Source of the DNA: Neelides folsomi
Taxonomy: Eukaryota; Arthropoda; Collembola; Neelipleona; Neelidae
Length of the DNA: 64,000 bases
NCBI GenBank assembly: GCA_034687125.1
Contig: JAQGBZ010000172.1
Location: 1 to 64,000, forward strand
Reading direction: 5' to 3'
Positions 1 through 12,100 of the stretch are shown here, in pieces. The stretch's first letter is position 1. The number at the start of each line of letters is the position of its first letter. Made by a program: the position numbers and the translations under genes. The notes beneath the pieces are model-generated. The model worked only from the letters and a program-made list of their open reading frames with translations. It was not told where the DNA came from and ran no database searches.

Positions 1-111
1 TCATTTAATTCCCTTTAATTAATTATTACTATTTGTGCTCAAGTTCATTATTGGTTAAATAAAGCAAGTTATAATTTATTCATTTTGTGCTTTTTCTCCG
101 CATTAGCTCAC

Positions 112-152
112 CTGCCCATTCGGGTCGTCAAAATAAGTTTTAATAAATGGCT
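112..152 (-). CDS. CSPG4: CSPG4 candidate 41-bp microexon, CSPG repeat 12
   Basis: A 41-bp stretch between a GTATATTAG acceptor and a GTGAGC donor. In the required phase 1 it reads E-P-F-I-K-T-Y-F-D-D-P-N-G-Q, which aligns with the 'P-x-F-x-x-x-E-x-P-x-x-G' stretch of the last CSPG repeat. The phase match, good splice sites and repeat fit support it, but it is short and the next exon is outside the window. Confidence 0.65.
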
Positions 153-3100
153 CTAATATACCAAATTAAAAGTACATTTATATTCATATACGTTAAAGAA
201 AGAGTTTCATAAGAATTATTAAAAGAATGAAAAATTTCTTAGCGGGGATTTGTGTAAGAATTTCTTCCTTTTATAAATCGGCACTTTCCTTCTCCCATTC
301 TTTCATGAGTTGAGAGCGAACCTGACAGTTTAATACATGAGATTCCATTGTTTTTAAAAAGAGTTAAGAAAAACCCGTTGGAGGAAGTGTAGGAAATGTT
401 ATTTATGAGTTAAACTGTCACAGAGGCTGAGGAAAGATAAAGAAGCCTTGAATGTTGGGAAAGAGACTCTTCTTCCCTTATCTCCCATAATACCCAAAGA
501 AAGTGAGGAAAAGATGAATGAAGGAAATAAAAAGGGAAATTCACCTTGGTGCTGTTTCGTGATGAAGTCGAGGACTGCAGAAAAGTTAATATTCCGGTTC
601 GTCACGGCCGCTTCAGCTCCTTCATTCAGCGCCAAGGGTCTTATAGCCACATATCGTTGCAGTCCACCCAGCGCCCCTGCACCGCTCACGGAAATGTCCA
701 TTTGCACCGTGATGTTCTCAATGTGGTCGGCGAACCTGGGAGTCACGAACGAGAGAAAAAAAAGACGAAAGAATCAATTACCCGTGCTGCCGGCTTAAGT
801 GTTTCTCGGCCCTGCACCAAAATGTATCTGTCGATGATGGATGCGACATGTAAGATGAGGAGGAGTCATGAAACATTGTGTCGGATATATAAAACACGGG
901 AAGTTTTCTCCTATTACTAATATTACCAAGCTCCTTCTTCTTCCCCCCACCACTGATTTTTTACATCCTAAGAAATGTTCCGGTTGTGATCGAAATACAT
1001 AAAGTAGTGGTGCTGGGAGTGATAGATAAAAACATGAGCTTCTTTTGCTTTGCCCTTCCTTGGGATTCAATCTCTTCCCACTTGCTCTGTTTTCATTTTC
1101 GGCCCTTATCACTTCCCTTTGTGCTTCCCCACCGTCTTCAACATCCTCTGGCTAACCTGAGGAGCTCTCCTTTCTCATACAAGGGGGAACTCTCCTTTCT
1201 TTTCCGAATATGTCCCACGATAACTTTCTGATTCCCTTTTTTAACTTTCTATGAAAGCCGAGACTCTTATAGTACAACATATATGTACGGTATTGTTACG
1301 TATGCCCATGACTTCGTTTCCCTTTTCCGCACTAAATTCATGGATCAAGATTTCATTTTAGGATAACAAAGGGAAATCCTCTCACTGTCGTCTTGATTTT
1401 CAAGTAGGATTTTTAGCCAACTCAAAACAGATCAAAGTCGTTTGAGCTTTCCGTATCAGTTCTAACAAGGGGGAAAAGATTTACTCCTTGGCTACTTTAC
1501 TTTGATTGGAATATGTCCATATACGAAAGAGGGGAAAAGCTAAAAGTTCAACGGCTTGTTTTAAATATGAATGAGAATTCAACAGTTTGAAGTTCCACTG
1601 TTCCACATTGTAGTATGTAAACATTATTAAACATTTCAAAGCCATTATTAAATAATGATACAATCTGATACAATCTCGTAAATATTACAAATTGGCAATT
1701 ATGTAGAAAATATGTCAAATTTCTGGATAAAATATTAAATTCCAAAGACAGCTCAAAATAGGACACTTTTAGATTGAAACATAAAATTTAAAATGACAGA
1801 TGAAATGCCATAAAACTTAAGGATATTCCCTGCACAATCTATGCACTACAAAAATGAATTAATTTTAATGGGTAATTAAGCCACAACCGAGGACGTGAGT
1901 AAGTATGAGAAAATGAATTTAATAACAATTATGAATAACATTAATAGTTCATAACTCACCTCGAGGAAGCAGAGACAAGAATGGCGTCACTTGTCTTTTG
2001 ACTTTTAAGCACCCTCAAATGTTGATAAAATATTTTCCCGTTGTTCACATCTGTTTGGGTAAATGAGGAAACTGGAGCGAAGTTATTCTCCGAGCGTTCA
2101 ATCAATAATTGGCCCAATACAGGCCCAGACGTTGTCTGTAAATTCGAAACACAGAGTGAATTTCGTTTAAAACTTTTCCTAAAAAGTTATCCAACTCACT
2201 CTCAGTCAGTTTAAACAGAAAATGCTAACTCTTTAATATTTTATTCATGTCCATATATGCGTAAAGGAGGTTTACAATAGTCAGTGCAGGTTAGTAAAAT
2301 GATTTAAATGACTCAAACTCTGACAAAACTTATAACTTATCTTTACATACATCCCTTCATACGTACATTGTACAAATACTTTTTCAAAAATTCATTTAAC
2401 CTCAAAAAATGTAAAAAAAGAAAAATGGTGAAATGTGGAGAGGTTTTTAAAACCTCGTGAATTATTTTTTAAAAATGGTAAATGAGTTCATAAAATGGAA
2501 TGATTTATTCTTTCCGAAAGTGAAAGTGGTTCTTCTTTTTAACATTTTTTAGTCTAAAGAGGGGGAGATGGAAATCTTTACTATTTTCGTCACACCCTGC
2601 TTCACAATATACTTTAAAAGGAAAGTTGAGAGGAGGTCGGTAAAAAAACTACTCAGTTCGTTCATAATGTACAAGATAAATACCTGAAAGTTGATCTCCC
2701 GACCATCGCTGCTTCTCACTAGGAGATTCTCCGGCTTCAAAGCAGCTTGTGTAAAGGGGAAAACAGGTAGCGGAACTCTGCCTTCATATTCATGAAGTTC
2801 TGGTTTACGAATTGTCACTTTAAAAGCTTCTTTATTTGCTTCGTTCAACCCGTCGGAAACTTCGAAGTCGAAAAATGCTCCTTTTAAATCCTCTTCTAAA
2901 TAGTTAATTAATTAAAACATTATTAACCAACATCCAAAAACTTTGCCATTTAAGATAAATTATAAATTAAAAGAGAAAGTTGTAAAGTAAAAGTTTAAGC
3001 ATTAAGTAAATTAGTTCATTTGGATCCATATTAAAATTAATATTTATATGAAACTTATTTGTTTTACAAACCTTTGTGGACGAAAATAATTTGCGACTGG

Positions 3101-6100
3101 TTAATTAATTCTTGTGTAAAGTTGTGAAGAGAAACATCGGGCTGTTCTTTTAACGCCACATAACCACCCTTCATCCCCACGACGTAAAATACGAGTTGAT
3201 TATCTCCCGAGTCATCGTCGACCGCCGCTAATGAGAAAAATAAACAAATAATTATTATTAATGAATTATAAGGATCATTCCTAATTGCCCAAATCTCCTT
3301 TCTACTACTACTAGTCCAACCATTTCACAAGATATTACACCAAAGTAGAGAATTTAAGATAATTATATCGAATAACTAGAAGTAATCCGAGTATAAAGCT
3401 TCAATTCTCTCTTGTATACTGTATAGGTATACAAAGTCCAAAACCTCATTTGCACTCCTGCTATTACATAATGTATAAGTACTATGTACTTTAGTACTTG
3501 ACTATAGGCTTAGACTAATGACCAAGCATTTGGAATAACTCGCCACAAAGTTGGGATGTTTATAGGAAGCTTGCGTCGTTTGCCAACGGGAGATTTCTTT
3601 TGTGGATTCGACAATAAAGCAATTAGGTCGATATGTATGGGCGGAGGAACAGGCGAAGAGGATTAGTTGGCTCCACACTTCTCTTCCTCCACCCTCAGCG
3701 ACAGTCCCAAAATGAAATGCAAATTGGACATGTTGAGAAGTGTGGCATGGCGTAAGTTTGAGCCTTAATTCCTAATGGCCCACCAGTTAAAGTCATTCTC
3801 ATAACACTTGGAGCCATCGGGAAAAGAAACTCACCCAGTTCTTTGTTGGTGATCGTCGCAGAGTTGCCAGCCCAGACCCAAGTCCCGGTATTGTTAACGA
3901 CCCGCGGAACTTGGTCATTCCCGGGAATAATCTTTATTTTAATTGTGTAGGGGAGACTGGTTCGGGTCCGGAGCCAATTCCCTCTCTTCCCACCCGGCTC
4001 CTTCTCATCGGCCGTCGAGACGAGGACGGTGAATTCGTCACGAACACTCTCCGACCCGTCGTGAGAATAGATGATCTTCCCATCCTGGAGAGCTTTATAG
4101 GGAAAAGAGGTGAGATTGGCCTTGGATCGTGAGATCATGGAGAGAGATCCGTGACGTGGCGGTTGGGCAATCCGAACTTCTGATAATTTGTCCGCAAAGT
4201 AATTCTGGGCCGAGTAGAGGTGTGTCAAATTGAGGGCCACAGAGTTTCCTAAAACAATATTTTTATTAAGAAATCTCTTGTAATAAGCATTACTTATAAA
4301 TAAAGTTAGGACCTTTGGCATATAAAAGTATAAGGAATTATATCACACTTTTGGTCTAAAGCACTCAGAACAAATGAACCAAGTTCTTCTTTTTTAATAT
4401 TTCACCCTCGCACTGCTCCAAGTTTCCCTACACTTTCTACGAAATGGTTTCTGAGAAGAAAGCATTCTATTAAGAGAAGGAGATTAGCTACTTTTGGATC
4501 AGGAAATTGAAAAGATTTCACGTCTCCCTCGTCCATAATCCGCAGATTCCGTCGTCCTCAACACAATATGAACTCTTTTGAAAGATAATTAAACTTTTTT
4601 GACGAGGAAAAGGAACAGCTCAGCACGCTCGAAAAAAGAAATAATATAAGATACACACAGTCCTTTAAGATTTCATGTGACTCAGAGAACCAAAAGGAAA
4701 TTGGAGCATTAAGCAAAGACTAATAACTTCATTTTAACCCCATCGATTTTTTAAAAAAAGATTTACAACTCTGAATCTTCATAAATTCACAGTTCAATAT
4801 CCAATTTTTATGCAAAATTAAAAATACGATATTGCTGTTTCCTACTTGCGTCAAATAACGACATAAATATGATACAACTTATTTGGAATATGTACCAATA
4901 TTATCAACTACATCGAATTGTTTTTATCCATACAAGTACAAACACTTTGATCTTAAATATAGTACTGATGTGGAAGTATTTATTACATACGTTGTTATCT
5001 ATCCTTTGGGTCAAATAAATATGCTACATTATTTCCATAAACATGTTATGTAATAATATCATTGCATACTGTAGATAAATATATTGCATTTCTCAACATG
5101 GTTCAAATTTATCTTTTTGCACCAACTACCTTTGTTATTAAAGGATCTAGATCGTAAAGTTCCCCAAAATGAATAACTTTTATAAACAATTTCTATTTTA
5201 TTCCCCAAACTTGTTTTATAAATCATATTTGTGAAAAAATACTACAAAGTGAAAATTAGGTTAATTCGAAAAAACAAAACCTTGATGTAAAATGGCAAAA
5301 GTCAACGTTCTTTGAAGATCCGCTTAACAAAGGCGCTAATTTAACAATTCATGACTCATGTTGCAAACGAAGTTAGGAAAAGTATGAGGAAAATAAAGAA
5401 AAGCAAATCGACTAATTTACTAATGAGATAAAAGTATAATAAATGAGCGTAAAGACAAGGGGAATCCAAAAGTTGAAAGTCGGGGCGCAGAAGGGCCGGC
5501 GATAAATCTCTCGTCCTGACAATAATCTCATCATTAAACTGAATGAAAGATTCCATTCTCTTCACCCTACGAGGTGTCAGATCTGAGGTTGCTAATGAGT
5601 TTGAACGTGTCTGAAATTCATTATACTTCCTCTACTTTCCCCCGAAAACAATGAGCCTTTTTGAGAGATTAAATTGGCCGAAGCTGAAGATGAGTGACGA
5701 GGGTTGGGAGGACCTTTCATACTTTCAACACTTGCTCCCAGGAAATGCGGGCCATCATTTAAGCCAAGATTGACAATACAGAGGGTCTGAATAAAATATA
5801 GATTTCCTATAACCACTTCCGTATAAACTGATATCAAAGTGAATCCCCATCATCATTTTTTCCATTGTCCGCTAAAGAGACTCGGATGTTGAGTTTTCAC
5901 CATATCCAATACATGTAACAAAGTAAATACCAAACCCATGTATGTATCTGTACTGTAACATATATAATATTTTGTACAAATATAGTTCCTGAGATATATT
6001 TCTACGTACTATTTGTACTTATTATTATTGCTACTAACTTGTATTTATTAAATTTATATAGGAGATATATTTTTAAGTGTAAACTCACCTTCATTGACAA

Positions 6101-9100
6101 TAATGGTAGCAGAAGCGAGTATGAGGTTAGCGGGGACAACAACGAAGTCGAGTCTCAAATCTTTCAGTGTTTGAACCCCATTAGTTACATCAAATTGCAT
6201 CGAGTCGATGGTCTTATTAGACTCTGATTGGACGTAGCGGAGCCGTCCCTCGTTGATCGTCGTTTGGTCCCACATTGTCACGTAGTCGTCGGCTTCCTCT
6301 GGAAATTTGAGACCCAGGGATCATTATTATCATCACACCAACTCCTCATTTCTATTCAGAGACGTCGAGGCGGTATTAAAACATCCGCTTAATCTCTCTC
6401 CCACTCCTCTTCAATAATATTTTGATACTCTCGAAAGACTCGAAAACCTCAAACCACACCATTTGAATATACCAGTTTTTAACTACCATTTTAATGTTGA
6501 CTCCACTTGATAGATACAAATGCGAAGTACGTGAGAAGTCATAAGTCCACCCTTAATAAAATTTTATTATTTGCTCTTCAAAAATGACTGGTTGAAGGAT
6601 TATTACTTTTCATGCCGTCAAAAAATTTCATCATTCACATTCACCTTACCTACATTGAAACTTCTTTCCATGTGGAAATTTTATCTCTTATTTTTTAAAA
6701 AAATATATTTTTTTAAATTTAAGTCGATTAGAATTAATTCTCAAAATTATTTAATTGTAATATTTTAAATAATTTTATATAGTTTTTGAACACCGAAAAA
6801 AAGTACAAAATTAATCAGATTTGTGATAAGAGGTATTATGTATCACAGTACATCATCTACTTCATATATTGGTAGGTATATCATAATGGTATATATTTTA
6901 GCTAGGCTCAAGTCATAAATCTTTGGAAAAAAAGTGATGATGTGCGGGAAATATCGCACAATCGGATATAATAAATTAATAAATGCAGTTGGAATGAGTA
7001 GAAGTAAAACATTCGGACTTACCATTTGAGTGTCGAGGGTCGATGGCTAAATAGCCGTGACGAGGCGGCCGTGTCAGGGTATAAACAATGTCGTTGGGCG
7101 GGATATGAGGATTAATAATGTAGAGCGAAGTTTGAGAAATGACGGCAGAACTATTCTCATTCACTACCACACTCCCATTCGCCCCGATCTGTCGAGAGAA
7201 GATTAGAACAATGGGGATGAGAATCAGATAGGCTCCCTTGGATTTCCCATGTATCCCATTCCATCCTCATTCCATTTCTTTGAGAAGAAAACTAATTCAA
7301 TCCTATGTTATTTCCTCAATGACTTATGCCTTTATCTTCCACTTATTACTCATATTCTCTCCGCCTTCCAATGGGCAGTTTCTGGGAATGTTGGGAGTAC
7401 ATACATAGTACTTACATATTTGGAGTATACTTTATGTACATTATATGGAGGAATATTGGTAAATGTCAAAAAGGTTGGATTTGTATTAAAGGGAAGGACA
7501 GTTAAGTTCCCAATCATTTCTCCGACCTTATGAACCTTATTAGCCTCATGGTCTATAAGAATGACGTAAATAGGAATTTAAGATCCCAACGGTTCTCCGC
7601 CTTCTTCGGCCTTCTTCTCTCATCGAAACTTATCCTTTTATTCTTCTCTTTGAAATGAGCGAAACAGAGGAGCATTATGATTCCCTCAAGTGAATTGAAG
7701 CAGGAATTTCGCGGAAACTTCCCCTTTAATACATGAATAAGGTTGTCGAGGCATTGTTGGAACACTAATGCATTTCTCCACTTTCTCATATCTTTCTCTT
7801 CCTATAAACTACTTCCTTTGTACACAACTTTAACTTTCTTCTCTCAAAATTTCCTTAAGTGGCTCCTAATTTGTTTCTCTTCCTATTAATTAGAAGTTGG
7901 GTCTGGAAGGAGCCGTAAAAGAACTCTTTATAAACTATCCCTATATGTACCCTATATGGATATAATATTACCTAATACAACTTCTTCTATCCACCACACG
8001 CGCTCCATAGACCTACTTCTGTAAACAACTTGTTATATTTATCACTGTGCTAATTACTCCTATCGAATTTACTGGTGAAACTCTTAAAACTCTTTCTCCA
8101 ACCGCATGGTGAGCAAAGAAGCCCGTGAAACCCGTGAGGAGACAATTAAAGGACCAATTACGAAATTGAGCAGAAATCGGGCATTGAAGGAACAAAAGTG
8201 AGGAAATGATTGTGGGTTTTGGAATCAATTAAAACATTATGTATATAGCTATAGGGAGGTCTTAAAAGTAAAATTATTGCCCTCGTTTCCCGTCCCGTTT
8301 TATTTTAACCGCTGATTAAAAGAGTAAAGCAAAGGAGTCGCGATGAGCTCGGAGAGTCGTAAACCCTCGCGGGATTCTTTTTTCCTTTCCTTAATTCTAA
8401 ACAGACAGGTTTAGTATAATGGCCAACTACCGACTGACTACGAGGAAAGAAAAACATTAGTCTTCTCTTATTGGCCTTATGGAGATGGAAATAGCTGCCT
8501 GATTTTCATAGCCAAACGTAAAATGCAAAGATCATTAGTGGGGAGTCAAGTTAATTGAATGAAGAAAGTAAAAAAAAGTTTTTTTCTCCTTACGTTCAAC
8601 GGAGTCCAGTAAGCCTCTGGAAAGATGCTGATGTCAAATTCCCTATACGGCGACTCGGCACTGTTCACAACGACGGCTTGGATCCGGAAAGAGTCTTGCG
8701 AGACATCTGACCCGCCATTGTTCTCGTAAAAGACGGAGCGGTTGGCCAAATCCCCCAGTGTGAAATTCCCCACTCGGCTCTGATTCATCTATCCCATGAA
8801 TAACAAATGAAGTCAAATTTCCTCTTACCACCTCATTGGGAGAGTCATCGGGAAAGGGTCCATTCCCAAGCTAATCACCATGCCCAAACTTTATCCGAAA
8901 GTCACTTCATTTGGAAGACTTTGGAAATGTGACATGGCGATTATCGGCAAGGGCTTTATTATTATTTAAGAGACTATTATTAAGACAATCTCCCGGTACT
9001 TAAAGGGCTCTTTCTCAATGAGAGGAATCAAATAAGAGAAAGTCGGAGTTAAAATGGAGTTACCCTAATGATCCCGTGCAGCGGGCCGTCTACAATCCGG

Positions 9101-12100
9101 ATGAGAATTCGGTCTTCATCCACGTCAACGTTCGTTTCTACACGGATACTCTCATCAGTCAGCCTCGCCATCGATCCCTTCTTCCCGGCCAAAGTAGTCA
9201 TGTTGACAATTTTCACCCAAGGGGCTCCCGCAGTGATTTCAAGAGTTCCTAGTGATTGACAAAAGGAAGCCGTAAGTGAGGGAGACACTTGGGACCTTCC
9301 ATTTACAGGAGAAATCCTCTCTCCTCCAAACTCATTTGCTATTCTATTTAAACTCCTTTTTTTAATTCTTTCCTCTTTCCTTTCCTTTTTATTACAAGCG
9401 TTAAAAGTTTTACGCAGAGCACGAAAAGTTCCGACCGTCTTTTTAAATACAAATCCAACCCTTCCCAACTCGTGAGATTAATGACATTAACGTCTCTGGC
9501 ATTATTTCCATGCATCAGTGAATTTGCATGATTTGGCAATGCTTAAAAAATTGCAAAAAATATCTTATATACATTACATTTAAGTAAGCAAGCAAAATAT
9601 GTAAAACTTCATGCATTTTATGCAAGAACATGTTCAACATCCAAATTACAACCCAAACGCAATGAAGAACGGAAAATTTGTTTGCGCGTCTTACCTTCCC
9701 TTTTTCATTTCTGTCGCTATCAATTTTCTTAATACTCATTTAAATATACAATTATCTGTTAATTTTAGTTATAATACATTTTTATATATTCAAAATATAT
9801 GTAAACAGTTATAGTTGAAAAGTGTAACAATGAATAGTCATTGTGAGTTAAAGGAAGGTAACAGAAACCAATTTTCCATTCTTCATTGCGTTTGGGTTGT
9901 AAATTATATTTAGTGCGAAAATTGTAAACTTGCATTGAAATTAAGCATTAATTTATTATAATCTGAAAATGAAAGAAAGGATTAAAATAAAGGAGAAATG
10001 ATATTTAGTGGATATGGGTTTAAAATTCTTGTATGGTATAAGGATAAAGAAGCTAAAGTATACTTTTGGACAAATTGTCCCTAGAGATCAAATGTAAAAC
10101 ATTCTCCCATGTTCCTGATGTTACATCATATGGTGTTAGATAACCTAGTTATTGTTCGTAGCCTCTAAGGCAAACCGACTACGTCGTTGTAGTGGAGGAG
10201 TCAGAAGGAGGCAACAGGCCCCTTAAAAGAACCTTGGCACTCCGTCTTCAACTTCACTTATCCCTTTCCTCCCATTTTCCCATATTATGGCCAACTCATT
10301 TCCTTATCGTTTCTCCGCTACTTTCACATCAACTCAAGGGAAAATAAAAACTTGACATGGACGAGAAGACCCTTCTTCTCTTTTTCCTCCCGATCCCAAC
10401 ACAAAAGGACATGAGTCAACAAATTCGCAATGAATTCTACTTTGAAGCTCACAAATATTTGAATGTCTTTAAGCAACTCCTCAAGATTACATTGAGGACA
10501 AACGACCCAACTCTCCCATTTTCCCATCCTGAGAGTCAAAATGGGAAGGCTCTTAGGGCCTTTCAAATTTATCAATAGGATTCTTTAAAAAAATCTTGTG
10601 AAATATATTGCATTTGGAAAATGGGAAGCGAGTTATCGGTTCCATCCACGGCCTAGTCTAATATAATTTGGTTGAGGTAGTAGCCGAGAAAAGGATTTGA
10701 GAGGGAAAAGAAGAAAGGAATAGCGACGACCATCACCATCTTATCTTTACAATAAGCTTTAGCTGTCATCGTTTTTTTCTTCATCGCGCCACTTGATTCC
10801 CTGTGCCATCCGATCCTCCTTTTCCAATCTTTACAACGGAGGGTTCAAATGGGGAAGCTTCTTTTGGCAAAAGAACTTACTTTGCGGTCAAAACACATAT
10901 TATTATACATTCCCTTCATAACTCCTACATTGTGCTCGATTCTCATTCTTCAACATATCAGCTTCCCACAAATGCCGCACGTGTAAAGTGGTCGTAAAAT
11001 GCCGAAATTAAACTACAATACAATTGTTGTAGGATTTGAAATTTTAACAGAAATTAATCTTATTTCTATAGTACAGGGTAGGCCATAATTATCTTTCTTT
11101 TTTAAATAAACAATCGTATAAAAAGAAAGATACTTATGGCCCACCCTGTATATAAATATGTAATTATTTGCGGATACCTAACTATATTGCAACAAATTCA
11201 CACCGGAAAGACATCTACAATTATGCAAATTAACATAATACTGGTCAAATTTGTAGGAGAAGGCATTTTTTGATATGAAAACTCCTTAAAACCAACATAA
11301 GGCAAGCTGTCTCAAATAACGTTCTGGAGCCTCACAGGAAATGAATGAGCCATCCGCTAATTTTTCAACGATCAAATTGGCGAAGGGAGCCAATTATGCT
11401 CATTGTACATAAGAGCCTTTGTACATAAGACAATTTCTCATTTGAAGCTCATTCTTTCAAGGCTTCAGAATTCAGACTTCACATCTCCAATTTATAGGGA
11501 ACCAAAAAATACAACTCATCATCTCACATTTCATAAATACAGAAAAACATTTGGTAATTTCCCATTAATTTTATTTTTCCCATTAAGATGTTTTTGTATG
11601 TGTTATAGATTCAATTCAATAAATGACATATCCAATCATTGAAGCTGCGGGAGCGGAAGATAATGGACGAATTACCACCTTTCAATCAACGGGGAGAAAT
11701 GTAAAAGAACTCATTTCAAGGTTTGTTATTTTGCTCTTTCAAGACCTAGATACTATCAAAAATATAATGAAACAGCATTATATTTGCCCCTTGAAATTGT
11801 TAATCCACGTAGATGAATCCACGTAAATTTTTAATATCTGAGGGAATTGTTAGCGATTCAATGTTATACATCTCATACGGATTGAGTTTCTTTTTCCAAC
11901 ACTCTAACCATATCCCAGGATTTGTTAAAGCAGTACAGAATAATCAAATCCCTTCAATTGTGTATTTATAAAGTTAATTTAGTTAATTATTTACACGTTG
12001 TCGGTGTATATCTATTTTGAATTAATTTTATCAAGAACTTTCCGTTAGATTTAGAATTAACGTAAGAATTGTAATAAATGGAATTAACAATAAAAAATAG

